Source: an uncultured Clostridia bacterium (lineage in GTDB: Bacteria; Bacillota; Clostridia; Oscillospirales; Acutalibacteraceae). From it: a DNA stretch of 64,000 bases. The position numbers and the translations under genes are program-made. The stretch covers positions 45,559-109,558 of the forward strand of contig CAKMIX010000008.1 of the NCBI GenBank assembly GCA_927362715.1, in the 5' to 3' direction. Position 1 is the first letter of the stretch. Each line of letters starts with the position of its first letter. The notes under the pieces were generated by a model, which was given only the letters and a program-made list of their open reading frames with translations, did not search any database and was not told the origin of the DNA. This document shows, piece by piece, positions 1 through 9,085 of this stretch.

Positions 1-232
1 CCAGCGCCTTGCCGATACGCTCGCGCATCTCGGACGCTGCCGCCTTGGTAAAGGTCACGACAAGCAGCCGGTCAAGCGGGCACGGCGCGGTCTCATCACA
101 GACTAAGCGGATCACACGTTCAACAAGCACTGCCGTCTTGCCGGAGCCCGCGGCCGCAGAGACGAGCAGCCCGCCGCCGCGCGCAGATATGGCGTTTTGC
201 TGTTCTGGTGTCCAAGTTCGAACGGTACTCAT
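1..232 (-). CDS. addA: ATP-dependent helicase/nuclease subunit A (AddA), N-terminal fragment
   Basis: Only the first 77 codons lie in the window; the gene runs off the left edge. The visible part has the Q-motif region WTPEQQNAI (residues 7-15), Walker A AAAGSGKT (26-33) and helicase motif Ia [16 protein letters not shown] (58-73), all typical of the UvrD-like AddA subunit. AddA pairs with AddB to resect double-strand breaks and load RecA at Chi-like sites. The ATG overlaps the addB stop codon as ATGA (229-232), so the two are translationally coupled and addB comes first, the usual Firmicutes order. The identification is secure; completeness cannot be judged. Confidence 0.93.
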   Translation of the reverse strand, partial: MSTVRTWTPEQQNAISARGGGLLVSAAAGSGKTAVLVERVIRLVCDETAPCPLDRLLVVTFTKAAASEMRERIGKAL

Positions 233-3200
233 CCCTGTTCCTCCCCTTTCAGCAATTTTTTCACATCGTCAAACTTGCCGTAATGCATCAGGTCGCGTGC
301 GTCATCCCCGACTTCATAGCCGCAGACACAAGCGTAATCGCAGTAAGAGCAGGCAATATTTTTGCCGTTTTGCACGGCGGGCAGAATAGATATACGCCCG
401 TTTTGCAGAGACAAGGCCATACTGCACAGATTATCATTGACCTTATTTTTCAGAGCATCAAATTCCGGGCGGTCCAAAAGCTTCCCCACAAATTGTTCGC
501 CGCGAGCGCTTACCGGTATAAAGCGGGCGGAAACGTCGCGGTCCATACCGAGGATCACATCCGTGTCATCAAGCACCACGCCGTTCATGCGGCTGTTTTG
601 CAGCCTGGCTTTCTCGATCTCTGCTTCGTCAGCATTGCGTTCAAGTTTGTCCTCCACGGATTTTGCAGGCAGGTACAGCACGCCGGACGGCACGATCTCG
701 CCAAATTTTTCCGTCCCGTTTTCCTGAATGGCATACAAATAAATGAGCATTTGCATATTTAAGCCCGACAGTACCTCAGAAAGATCAAAGGTCTTGCCGC
801 CGGATTTGTAGTCAACGACACGCAAATACGTCTTCCCGTTTTTTTTCATGGTGTCCACGCGGTCTACGGAGCCGACAATGCGAAGCGAGCCGCCGTTTTC
901 AAGCGGGAGACGGTAGGGCGCGATCTCACCGTCCGGGGCGATCGAAAGCTCAAAGGCAGCCGGCACAAAATCACTGACCGCAAATTCGCTGACAAGCCGC
1001 AGCAGAACATCTGTTACCGTGTCCGTGAGACGGTCCAACATGCGCGCAAAGCGCGCATCTTTCCCCTCGAGCCCGCCGAGTCGGCTTTCGGCATATTCGG
1101 AGAGAGTGTCTTTCACGGCCGCTCGCAGTTGTTCGGCAGACATGGCGGCAAGCGTGTCCCTGTCATAACAGGAAAGCACGTTTTCAAGGCAATAGTGGAT
1201 GACCGTACCGCTTTGCGCGGGGTCAAGTTCTGCCTTCTTCAGCGGCTTGAGTTTCAAACCATATTTGCAGAAATAGGAGAAAGGACATTTATAATAGGTC
1301 TCCGCGCGCGAAGCGGAAATGACCATATCCTTTCCGAACAGCTTTTCGGAAACCGTTCGGTCGGAAAACGCAGCTTGCCTGTCGGAAACCGTTCGCTCCA
1401 GTGCGGAAAGTCGGGCAGCAAAAGCAGGATCGTCTCGAAAATACGCGCGCAGCGTTTCGGAAAGCGTATCCTGCTGTAAAAATTCCTCTGCAAGCGTCTC
1501 GAAAGCGGCGGCAGGGCTTTGCACGCGGTCGATCGGGGCGGTCAGTGCATCATCCTTTACACACATGGAAGGAAAAATATCCTGAATTTCCCGCACAAGC
1601 GAAGACGGTCGCAAAGAACCGCCGTGAAAATCAGCAACCGACCACGAAACGCACAGCCGTTCGCGCGGGAGGGTGAGCGCGTCGTAGACAAAGCTGCGTT
1701 CGTCCACCGTTTTATATTCCGCTGTATCCGACAGTTCCACGCCAAGTGCGGACAGCGTTTTTCTATCCGCGTCACTTAAAACACCATCGGTCGGCGGGTT
1801 CTCAGGGAAAACCTCGTCATTTGCACCGACGACGAATACAACGCGCGGCGCATCAATTCGAATACGGTCTGCCGTCCCGACAGTCACCGTGTCCAAGCCC
1901 TGCGGCAGATGCCCGATGTCGGCGCTGTCCAGCAGAATACGGAACAGTTCATAAAATCGAGCGGGCGTGATTTCCCCCGTTCCGCAAGCAGCGGCGAGCG
2001 CATCGAGCATTTGCATAAGCAATTCCCAAACTGTGTTCTGCTGCTCGGCAAGTTCGTAAAATTCAGCGTCCAACAGTTCTTTTGCAAGTTTTTTAAGCGC
2101 GGCGGGTACTTCCATGCGTATTAGAAAATCATAAAGCACACGAGCCTTTGCAGCGCCGTCGCCCTCGGCAAAACCCTTTCTGAAACGCAGAACGGGTGCA
2201 ACAGCGCGCTGCCGCAATTCGTTAAGATATTGCAGACGCTCCGCGTCACCGTCCTGCATGGCAACACCCAGACCGGACGGATTCTCCGTAAAATCGGATC
2301 TCCATTGCGCGCGTTCAATGCCCCACAGCACAGTATAGCTTTCCAAAGCAGCGATTTCCTCAGCGGTCAGCCCGCAAAGCCCCGTTTTCAAATAGCGAAG
2401 CAGCGCTTCCGTGGTGATCCCCTTTACGGTCATGCCAAGCAAACAGTCGGTAAACTGCATCAAAGGCTGCGCAGCGACCGGCTGGCGACGATCTTCAAAG
2501 TACGGCACACCATACTTACGAAATGCAGCGCGAAGCGCCGTGTCATACGTGTCTTTTCGCCGTTGGATCACGGCAATATCACGTGCGCGAAAACCGTAGT
2601 CCCGTAAAAGCACACGGATCTGCCGCGCCACATAATCGCTCTCCTGTGCGCGGTTTGGCGCGGCGCAAAGCGAAATACAGTCGGTCTTTTCCAAAAACGG
2701 TTTTTTCGTACAGCAATACAGATTGCGCTCCAAATGCAAAAGTGCCGCCGGCTTGCTGTCCCTTGCTGCGGAAAACCAAATTGGCTTTGCTACCTGTACG
2801 GATTGCCGCGCGGCTGCCGCTTTGAGCATTTGCATTTCCCGGTCGATATTGTCAAATACACAGGCGTTGATTTCTTCTCCGTCCTCCGGTTTCGGCAGAC
2901 AAAGTGTAATATACACGTCGCGGCAGACGCGCATCAGCGCTTCAAGCACGTTACGCTCCTGTTTTGTAAAACCGGCAAACGCATCTACAAATACGGTTTT
3001 ATCTGAGAAATACGACCCGGTCAAAATCACATCCGTTAGTCTCGTAAGCTTGTCCGCGTCATCGTCAAAGCGTTCGTGCAAAAGTGCTTCATACATCTGC
3101 ACAAGTAAGGAAAGCTCAGAAACCTTTTCTTTCAGCGCGCCGTTTTCCAAGTGCTCGCCCGCCGCCTGCAACTCAGGGACGGATACAGCACATTGCTTAA

Positions 3201-3579
3201 GCTCTTTGGCAAACGCAACGAGCGTGTGTAAAAGGTTCGGCCGCTTTGCATAACGTCTGTATATGCGCGTGTGCTCACCCAGCGCATCAAGCGCTAATCG
3301 CATCAGCACTGCGCGCATACCGTCGTCTATCTCGAGTTTGGCGGAAGAGGGCTCGTTTTCCAGCGCCGTTTCGGCAAGGCGGGTAAAACTGAGGATTTCA
3401 AGTTCCTGCATATGCTTTGCGCCCACGCGAGCGAGCATGGCGCGTTCCGACGCATAAGAAAACTGCTCGGGAACAAGAAGAATAAATCCCTTTTCCCCCG
3501 CCTGCAACCGATCTGCCAGCGTGTCGCGTACATACTTGGTTTTCCCGCTGCCGTTTCTGCCAAGTAAAAAACGAAGCAT
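229..3579 (-). CDS. addB: ATP-dependent helicase/nuclease subunit B (AddB)
   Basis: This 1116-residue protein is within the usual AddB size range. It starts [15 protein letters not shown] with a Walker A loop at residues 7-14. The C-terminal third carries a RecB-type nuclease signature, VVDYKSGG, near residue 922. Cysteines at about residue 770 ([13 protein letters not shown]) and about 1081 ([13 protein letters not shown]) fit the 4Fe-4S cluster that staples the AddB nuclease domain. With AddA it forms the helicase-nuclease that processes double-strand ends for homologous recombination. The start is preceded by AGGAGG about 8 nt upstream. It is the first gene of an addBA operon and is divergent from the amidase gene at 3726. 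Confidence 0.95.
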   Translation of the reverse strand: MLRFLLGRNGSGKTKYVRDTLADRLQAGEKGFILLVPEQFSYASERAMLARVGAKHMQELEILSFTRLAETALENEPSSAKLEIDDGMRAVLMRLALDALGEHTRIYRRYAKRPNLLHTLVAFAKELKQCAVSVPELQAAGEHLENGALKEKVSELSLLVQMYEALLHERFDDDADKLTRLTDVILTGSYFSDKTVFVDAFAGFTKQERNVLEALMRVCRDVYITLCLPKPEDGEEINACVFDNIDREMQMLKAAAARQSVQVAKPIWFSAARDSKPAALLHLERNLYCCTKKPFLEKTDCISLCAAPNRAQESDYVARQIRVLLRDYGFRARDIAVIQRRKDTYDTALRAAFRKYGVPYFEDRRQPVAAQPLMQFTDCLLGMTVKGITTEALLRYLKTGLCGLTAEEIAALESYTVLWGIERAQWRSDFTENPSGLGVAMQDGDAERLQYLNELRQRAVAPVLRFRKGFAEGDGAAKARVLYDFLIRMEVPAALKKLAKELLDAEFYELAEQQNTVWELLMQMLDALAAACGTGEITPARFYELFRILLDSADIGHLPQGLDTVTVGTADRIRIDAPRVVFVVGANDEVFPENPPTDGVLSDADRKTLSALGVELSDTAEYKTVDERSFVYDALTLPRERLCVSWSVADFHGGSLRPSSLVREIQDIFPSMCVKDDALTAPIDRVQSPAAAFETLAEEFLQQDTLSETLRAYFRDDPAFAARLSALERTVSDRQAAFSDRTVSEKLFGKDMVISASRAETYYKCPFSYFCKYGLKLKPLKKAELDPAQSGTVIHYCLENVLSCYDRDTLAAMSAEQLRAAVKDTLSEYAESRLGGLEGKDARFARMLDRLTDTVTDVLLRLVSEFAVSDFVPAAFELSIAPDGEIAPYRLPLENGGSLRIVGSVDRVDTMKKNGKTYLRVVDYKSGGKTFDLSEVLSGLNMQMLIYLYAIQENGTEKFGEIVPSGVLYLPAKSVEDKLERNADEAEIEKARLQNSRMNGVVLDDTDVILGMDRDVSARFIPVSARGEQFVGKLLDRPEFDALKNKVNDNLCSMALSLQNGRISILPAVQNGKNIACSYCDYACVCGYEVGDDARDLMHYGKFDDVKKLLKGEEQG

Positions 3580-3686
3580 AAGCCCGCCTCCTTTCTGAAA
3601 TATTTTACCACAGGGCTACACGTTTGACAACCGCGTACAACAGCATAAGTCCAAAAAAGCGTACATACTATTGCATCGGCAAGACA

Positions 3687-3715
3687 TTGCAAACGGTACG
3701 GATTTGTGCTATATT
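3687..3715 (+). promoter_or_regulatory. Candidate sigma-A promoter for the cwlD-like gene
   Basis: TTGCAA (3687-3692) and TATATT (3710-3715) are separated by 17 bp. Transcription would begin around 3721-3723, only 3-5 nt before the first plausible start codons, so the message would be almost leaderless. Confidence 0.5.
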
Positions 3716-3725
3716 GAACGCGGTG

Positions 3726-4427
3726 ATGCGGATGCGAAAACGGTTGAAAATAAAGTCAAAAAAAATACTGCGGCTGCTGCTTATCGGTTGTTTTTCGGCG
3801 GTGCTTGTGCTGTTCTGTGTCACAGCGGTATATTGGCAATCACAGAAAGAGGAGATTTCCGTTTGTCTTGACGCAGGGCACGGCGCGCACGATGTCGGCG
3901 CCGTAAACGGCGAACGCTACGAAAAAAACGATAATCTGCGCCTTGCCCTGCTTGTACGGGATGCCTTGGAGGAAAAAGGCGTTAAAGTGTATATGACCCG
4001 TTCGGACGACACCTTTCTTTCGCTTCAGGAACGATGCGACTATGCCAACCGCCGCAACTGCACGCTGTTCGTAGCCCTGCACCGAAACAGCGCCGAAAGC
4101 GGAAAAGGCGTGGAGATCTGGGTACAAAATACGCCGGGCAAAATCGATTGGGCGCTGGCGGAAAACATTTTGTTTCAAATGGAAAGCGCGGGTATTTCCG
4201 AGAACCGCGGTGTAAAAACAGGATATGTCCATAATCCTGACGGCAACTACTATGTAAACGCCCACACAAAAATGCCCAGCTGCCTTGTGGAAGCGGGATT
4301 TGTGACCAGCGACGAGGACAACGCTTTGTTTGATGAAAATTTGGACGCATACGCACAGGCGATCGCGCTCGGCATCTATGAGACGCTGACGGATATGCAG
4401 TCCGGCGTTTTGCCTGCGGAAGAATAA
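3726..4427 (+). CDS. cwlD: N-acetylmuramoyl-L-alanine amidase, CwlD-like (Amidase_3)
   Basis: About 233 residues, close to the length of B. subtilis CwlD. A basic N-terminus and one hydrophobic segment (RLLLIGCFSAVLVLFCVTAV) act as signal or anchor. The zinc amidase domain follows: DAGHG (first zinc His), a glutamate in YEKNDN, LHRNS (second His) and the catalytic glutamate in LVEAGF. CwlD makes muramic-delta-lactam in spore cortex, which fits the many sporulation genes here, but a vegetative amidase of the same family is possible. No Shine-Dalgarno site is visible before ATG 3726 (or GTG 3723, ATG 3732); an in-frame ATG at 3624 lies upstream of the likely promoter and is rejected. Confidence 0.82.
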   Translation: MRMRKRLKIKSKKILRLLLIGCFSAVLVLFCVTAVYWQSQKEEISVCLDAGHGAHDVGAVNGERYEKNDNLRLALLVRDALEEKGVKVYMTRSDDTFLSLQERCDYANRRNCTLFVALHRNSAESGKGVEIWVQNTPGKIDWALAENILFQMESAGISENRGVKTGYVHNPDGNYYVNAHTKMPSCLVEAGFVTSDEDNALFDENLDAYAQAIALGIYETLTDMQSGVLPAEE

Positions 4428-4439
4428 CGGCAGATGCGA

Positions 4440-4477
4440 ACAGACGCTGTGAGGAAATCCTCACAGCGTCTGTTTTT
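4440..4477. terminator. Bidirectional intrinsic terminator between cwlD and bofA
   Basis: A 15-bp perfect stem (4440-4454 paired with 4459-4473) with a 4-nt loop is followed by TTTTT on the plus strand. It sits between two convergent genes and can serve both. Confidence 0.85.
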
Positions 4478-4487
4478 CTCGAATTTG

Positions 4488-4748
4488 CTACGGCAGACGA
4501 CAGATCGTTTGCACGAGCAGCAGCAGGATCACGCCCGGTGTACCGCCGAGCGCGGCAACGGCAAGGCTCGGCAAATTTAACGGGAGAGACACGCCGAAAA
4601 ATCCACCCAAAAAGTTCGCTGCAAAAAATGCTGCTGCGCCCTGCACGATGGTCAATAACAGTGCAGAAACAAACCGCCCGCTGCGTATCATAGCGATCAA
4701 AATACATGCGCCGCAGAGTCCCAGCGCGGCATAGATCCATCCTGTCAA
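4488..4748 (-). CDS. bofA: Pro-sigma-K processing inhibitor BofA family protein
   Basis: An 86-residue, highly hydrophobic protein with two to three membrane segments. The C-terminal signature NLPSLAVAALGGTPGVILLL matches the conserved asparagine and LGxPGV motif of the SigmaK-processing BofA family, and the length is the family norm. BofA inhibits the SpoIVFB membrane protease that activates sigma-K in the mother cell. The start is TTG (4748-4746) with GGGAG about 9 nt upstream; no in-frame ATG gives a better fit. It converges with cwlD across a shared terminator. In clostridia that lack pro-sigma-K the protein may have another protease partner. Confidence 0.85.
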   Translation of the reverse strand: MTGWIYAALGLCGACILIAMIRSGRFVSALLLTIVQGAAAFFAANFLGGFFGVSLPLNLPSLAVAALGGTPGVILLLLVQTICRLP

Positions 4749-4775
4749 TTCAATCGTCTCCCGTGCGTTTTGTAC

Positions 4776-4805
4776 ATTTTATGAAAGACGAAAAATGATT
4801 TATTC
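4776..4805 (-). promoter_or_regulatory. Possible sigma-E promoter upstream of bofA
   Basis: On the reverse strand, GAATAAA (4799-4805) is followed 15 bp later by CATAAAAT (4776-4783), which resembles sigma-E -35 and -10 elements. bofA is a known sigma-E-dependent gene in Bacillus. The match is approximate. Confidence 0.35.
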
Positions 4806-4867
4806 CGATTGTTTATTTCTTTTTTAAAGGAATATACTTAAATGAGACAAATTTGCGGAGGGATCTT

Positions 4868-5062
4868 ATGCGAAAAGCGATCGTAACGTACGAGCAGTTT
4901 TGTGTATCCAAAAATCAAAACGTACTTTTGGAGGAACACCATTATGAGGACGGCACTTATGCCATCTACTGCAAACACAGGGATACCTGTGATGATACAG
5001 AGTGCCGATGCATCCGACAACTGCAAAAAAGCCTGAAAATTTCTAAAACTTTGCAAAAATAA
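4868..5062 (+). CDS. Small cysteine-rich protein of unknown function
   Basis: A 64-residue protein, MRKAIVTYEQ..., with an excellent ribosome site (GGAGGGA at 4857-4863) placing the start at ATG 4868 rather than the earlier in-frame ATG at 4853. It has five cysteines, four clustered in YCKHRDTCDDTECRC, followed by a lysine-rich amphipathic tail. The spacing could bind zinc or form disulfides, but I recognise no family. It is transcribed alone, divergent from bofA and ahead of another unknown gene. Confidence 0.6.
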   Translation: MRKAIVTYEQFCVSKNQNVLLEEHHYEDGTYAIYCKHRDTCDDTECRCIRQLQKSLKISKTLQK

Positions 5063-5152
5063 CTGCAAACGGTTGACCGAATATAAAAAATTTAGTAGAA
5101 TAAATAAGAAATACTTAAATTTTCTGCTTTTTATATATATTCGGTGAGAAAC

Positions 5153-5833
5153 ATGAAGAGAATCCTTGACTTTGAAAAGATCGAAATTATTGACATTATC
5201 CCTTTTTCCTGCGGCATTCTGTTCCCAAGAAAAGAAATTTTACCTGACGATAAATGTAAAGTCACGTTTTACGGCTTTGATATGGAAAAAATGCGCAACG
5301 CACCGGTGACCCGAAGCGTGTACATGCTCAACAAGTTTGGAAACGGCTACCAACGCATTGTCGATGAGGTCGGTGATTATCTCAACTGTGATGCGGACAG
5401 CTTTTCCGGGAACGGAACCGTGATTGTATATCCTACAGGGGAAACCGGCGTCTTCGATTATGAGGGGAAGCCCATTTGGGCAGGCGATCTGCTCTACCAT
5501 GACTGCCCCGTACAGGACGTCGCCTCCGATGGGAACCAGATCTGGTGCACCGTGCCCGACCAGAATGCGATCATCAGTTATTCCGTTGCGCACAAAAAGT
5601 TTTATATGCGCATCGGCGGCGAAAACTCTGCGGCGTTCAGCCGTCCGGTTTCTCTCTCTAAATACGGAAATGAATTGTTTATCTGCAACGCAGGCTCTTA
5701 CAAAATCCGCACGGTCAATTTGAAAGATTATTCCGTACGTGATTTCCGCACATTTGACGAACCCGTTCGCCGCTATGTGCGTACCTGCGGCAAGGAGATT
5801 GTCCAGCTGGATTCCGGCGTCTATATTTTATAA
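5153..5833 (+). CDS. Hypothetical protein, possible beta-propeller fold
   Basis: A soluble 226-residue protein without signal peptide or membrane segments. The C-terminal half has short recurring strand-turn units rich in Gly and Asn (DYEGKPIWAG, GNQIWCTVPDQNAIISY, GNELFICNAGSYKIRTV), which resemble the blades of NHL or WD-type propellers but are too few for a full ring. I do not recognise the family. Start ATG 5153 is chosen because GGTGAG (5143-5148) lies just upstream; an in-frame GTG at 5144 overlaps that site. A strong terminator follows. Confidence 0.55.
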   Translation: MKRILDFEKIEIIDIIPFSCGILFPRKEILPDDKCKVTFYGFDMEKMRNAPVTRSVYMLNKFGNGYQRIVDEVGDYLNCDADSFSGNGTVIVYPTGETGVFDYEGKPIWAGDLLYHDCPVQDVASDGNQIWCTVPDQNAIISYSVAHKKFYMRIGGENSAAFSRPVSLSKYGNELFICNAGSYKIRTVNLKDYSVRDFRTFDEPVRRYVRTCGKEIVQLDSGVYIL

Positions 5834-5852
5834 TTTTGCAGATCAAGCTAAA

Positions 5853-5887
5853 AACCGCGGAAAGCACAGGCTTTCCGCGGTTTTCTT
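5853..5887 (+). terminator. Intrinsic terminator
   Basis: A 12-bp perfect stem (5853-5864 with 5871-5882), loop CACAGG, followed by TTCTT. It lies between the convergent unknown gene and the alpha-mannosidase gene; an A-run on the left side lets it also serve the reverse strand. Confidence 0.8.
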
Positions 5888-5893
5888 ATATGC

Positions 5894-8839
5894 TTATTCC
5901 AGCGGGATGCCGATCGTCAAGATCTCAAAGGGTTTATATGCGATGCAATCGGACTCGCCTTCTTCATCCTCCAGCATATTCAAAAGCCGTACCTTTTTCG
6001 GCAAGCGCAGCGTACCGCGATGCCCCTCGGTCTCGGTCAGGCGGACAACCACCATTTTGCCGTCCTCCGACAGCTTCATCGCCTGCAAAAACAGCCCGGG
6101 GAAGGTGTTCTGGCATGATACGTCTGCTTTCACGATCGGGATGTTGTATTCAAGCGCGATGCGGTTGATATGTGCCGACACCGCGTCGCCGGCGTGCGGC
6201 AGAATCATATAGCAGAAGTGGTGCAGCCCCATATCACTCGTCGGATCGGGGCGGATCGTCGCGCGTAAAAGGCTTAATGATATTTTATTTTCATCAAAGC
6301 CAACACCGTATTTGCAGTCGTTTAAGAGCGCAATACCGCCGTCCGTTTCAGCAAGATCGCACCATTTGTGGTGGCAGACTTCAAACCGGGCCTGCTGCCA
6401 GCTTGTATTCTTGTGTGTCTCGCGGCGGATAAAGCCTGCGCCGATGTCGCAAAGTGCTTCCCGCGCAAGCACATTGCAGGAAAACTCCGCCTTTGCAAGC
6501 CTGTGCTTTTCCCGCCAGTCCACGACATTTTCCACTTCGATGCCGCGGGAAAGACGAAACAGCCGAATCAACCGTTTCCAAGTGCTTTGCCCGATTTTTA
6601 ACTCCGTTTCAAATACGGCGACCTCATCGTTCTTCTCGGCAAGGTGCAGTGGTGTTGCGACCTCGACCGCCACACGGCGGTCTTTGTAATTGGGCAGGAT
6701 GTCCCATGCGTCATACACGCCGGGCTTATCCTCATACACGCAAAGCTCGTTGAACGCGCCGTCCACCCATTCCCGGGACAGCTCTTTGTCATACAAACTG
6801 CGCATACTGCCGTCATCGGCAAAATCGACCACATAAAACGGTGTTTCTACCCGTTCACCGACAAAGCACCATTCCTCAGCCGTGCCGACGCTGCGGCGGA
6901 TCTCGCCGTGTCCGAGCGCAGGGAGGTTCGGAAGGCACCAATACCCTTTTTTGCCGTACCGCGTGCTGTCGCCGTTTTCATTTTCGATAAAGGTCAGCTG
7001 TGTCCGCGGGAAGTTCAGCGAATTGAAATACTGCTCGCCGCTACCGATGATCGCATCAAGTTTTTCTTCGATCTCCGAATAATCCGCCATGGTATCGCGA
7101 TAAACGGGCGTGATATGGCTGCCGGGCAGAATATCATGGAACTGATTGATGAGCAGCTTTTTCCAGCAGTCTTTTAACGCCTGTGCCGGGTACGTCTCGC
7201 CGCCGAGCGCGCGAAGCGTGGAGATGATCTCCGCCTCACGCAGCTTAAACTCCAGCCGGCGGTTCGCTTTTTTGATCTCCGCTTTCGTTGTGAATGTGCC
7301 CCGGTGCATTTCCAAATACAACTCGCCGTCCCATTTGGCGAGTTTACGGTTGCCCTTTAAATTCTTTTCCAAAAATTCCTGCGCACCCACATGCTCGGTC
7401 TTCGGCATCACGGAGACTTTTTCAAAGCGGCGCATAAGCTCCAGCATTTCCTCCGTACAACCGCTGCCGCCGTCGCCGTAGCCGAACATGGAAAGCGTCT
7501 GCCCGCCCGTATTTTTATCTTGATACGCCTCCCAATTCTCCTGGATCTGGGACGGCATGTTCCAAGTAATGAAATGCGTCGGCGGTACGCAGGCATATAC
7601 CTCGCTGCCGTCTATCCCGCGCCAAATAAAGTTGTTGTGCGGGAAACGGTTCGTATCATTCCAGGTGGACATTTTGTTGGAGACAAAATACTCCACACCG
7701 CTTTTTTTGAGGATCTGCGGCAAGATCCAGCTGTTGCCGAATACATCCGGAAGCCAGCAGTTGTTTACCGTTTTGCCGAATTTTTTACGAAAATAGGTTT
7801 GTCCGTACAGGCACTGACGAATGAGGCTTTCCGCCGCGGGAATGTTGCAGTCAGGCTCTACGTACATTGCGCCTACAGGTTCAAACCGCCCTTCGGCGAT
7901 ACGTGTTTTGAGTTCCGCAAACACTTCGGGATAATACTTTTCCAGCGTTTCGTAGGTAAACGCCTGCGTGTGCGTATACTTAAATTCCGGATAACGATCC
8001 ATCAAACGCAGTTGAATGAGCACCGTGCGCAAATTTTTCTGCACGGCATGGATGCGCCGCCAATAGTAGGCAATATCCAGATGCGAGTGCGCAAGCAAAG
8101 CTACGTCGCCGCTGCCCTTATAGTCATCGTTTGCGTAGATGACCTCGTCCACATACCGTTTCGCATCCGCAAGCCCGGGCAGCGTGTCGTCCTCGAAATC
8201 GATGAGATTGAGGGCGTTGTTCAGCTCGCGGTTGAGGAAAGCGCGATAATCCTCTGAAAACAATTCGCAGTCTGCAATGTTCAGGAACAGCTCCAAGTCG
8301 TAAACCAGATCCTGCACGGCGTGATCCACCACGGCAAGATACGCACCTTCAAAAATCTGACGGCACCCGCGCACGGAAAGCGACTCCGGATTGCGTTCAT
8401 CGTCGGGCTTGGAACGGTTGTACCCCTGCATCTCAAAATGCAGCTTTTCTGTATTCGGCGCAAGATAGGGCGTGAGCAAAATGCGCTCACGGTTCGGGTC
8501 GACGCCGCCGACATATTTGCCGTTGACCTTGACAATGATCTCCGCTGCGGTTTTAAGCGTCAGCCAAAGCTCCTCGCCGCGATAATCATCGGGGATGACG
8601 ACATCCCCGCGAATAAACGCCGTGCCGTCAGGGGTAAAATACATGTCCCCTTTGCAAAGCGGAGCATAATCGTCGGAATAATATTCAAATTCCATTTCCG
8701 AGATCTGCCGCGCCTCACGGATCTGAAGTGTTTTGATCTCATATTTCTTTTTATAAATATGCCGTTTCAGCCAGCCGAAGCGAAGCCTTGTCCACTCCTC
8801 GGGGCGCATACTGCGGCGGACAACCTGTATATGTGCCAT
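5894..8839 (-). CDS. Alpha-mannosidase, glycoside hydrolase family 38
   Basis: A 981-residue cytosolic enzyme with no signal peptide. GH38 marks: HSHLDIAYYW near residue 250 (zinc ligands, HxHxD), YVEPDCNIPAAESLIRQ, and the nucleophile loop NCWLPDVFGNSWILPQ near residue 364. The C-terminal beta domains of the family follow. It would remove alpha-linked mannose from imported glycans and, with the neighbouring GH36 and phosphohexomutase, suggests host-glycan use. Start ATG 8839 has AAGGAGGT upstream; the open frame extends further but without a ribosome site. It follows the Nfu-like gene closely (stop at 8850) and may be co-transcribed with it and the mutase. Confidence 0.93.
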   Translation of the reverse strand: MAHIQVVRRSMRPEEWTRLRFGWLKRHIYKKKYEIKTLQIREARQISEMEFEYYSDDYAPLCKGDMYFTPDGTAFIRGDVVIPDDYRGEELWLTLKTAAEIIVKVNGKYVGGVDPNRERILLTPYLAPNTEKLHFEMQGYNRSKPDDERNPESLSVRGCRQIFEGAYLAVVDHAVQDLVYDLELFLNIADCELFSEDYRAFLNRELNNALNLIDFEDDTLPGLADAKRYVDEVIYANDDYKGSGDVALLAHSHLDIAYYWRRIHAVQKNLRTVLIQLRLMDRYPEFKYTHTQAFTYETLEKYYPEVFAELKTRIAEGRFEPVGAMYVEPDCNIPAAESLIRQCLYGQTYFRKKFGKTVNNCWLPDVFGNSWILPQILKKSGVEYFVSNKMSTWNDTNRFPHNNFIWRGIDGSEVYACVPPTHFITWNMPSQIQENWEAYQDKNTGGQTLSMFGYGDGGSGCTEEMLELMRRFEKVSVMPKTEHVGAQEFLEKNLKGNRKLAKWDGELYLEMHRGTFTTKAEIKKANRRLEFKLREAEIISTLRALGGETYPAQALKDCWKKLLINQFHDILPGSHITPVYRDTMADYSEIEEKLDAIIGSGEQYFNSLNFPRTQLTFIENENGDSTRYGKKGYWCLPNLPALGHGEIRRSVGTAEEWCFVGERVETPFYVVDFADDGSMRSLYDKELSREWVDGAFNELCVYEDKPGVYDAWDILPNYKDRRVAVEVATPLHLAEKNDEVAVFETELKIGQSTWKRLIRLFRLSRGIEVENVVDWREKHRLAKAEFSCNVLAREALCDIGAGFIRRETHKNTSWQQARFEVCHHKWCDLAETDGGIALLNDCKYGVGFDENKISLSLLRATIRPDPTSDMGLHHFCYMILPHAGDAVSAHINRIALEYNIPIVKADVSCQNTFPGLFLQAMKLSEDGKMVVVRLTETEGHRGTLRLPKKVRLLNMLEDEEGESDCIAYKPFEILTIGIPLE

Positions 8840-8849
8840 AGCTACCTCC

Positions 8850-9083
8850 TTATGTGTCCCAGAAGAACGGCTTTTTACGAATCGCGCGTACAGAAACACG
8901 TTCACCGAGATCCTTTAGGATCTCCGCCTCGATCCAATGCACACAGCGGTCCAAGATCAGGCATTTAGAGCACTCGCCTTGAAAAACGAGCGTCAGTTCG
9001 TCGCCGCGGCGCTCTGCAAAGCGCACCTCGCCGCCGTCCCCTTGGATCTTCGGGCGAATAACGGTTTCGATATATTGTTCCAT
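8850..9083 (-). CDS. NifU C-terminal (Nfu) domain protein, stand-alone
   Basis: A 77-residue protein consisting only of an Nfu domain: IRPKIQGDGGEVRF, then GECSKC, the CxxC that carries a transient Fe-S cluster, and a terminal helix HWIEAEILKDLG. Such short Nfu proteins act as Fe-S carriers or scaffolds. Start ATG 9083 is favoured because AGGGG lies 7 nt upstream; an ATG at 9089 overlaps the preceding stop as ATGA but would be too close to that site. It lies directly after the phosphohexomutase gene and before alpha-mannosidase. Confidence 0.85.
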   Translation of the reverse strand: MEQYIETVIRPKIQGDGGEVRFAERRGDELTLVFQGECSKCLILDRCVHWIEAEILKDLGERVSVRAIRKKPFFWDT

Positions 9084-9085
9084 GC

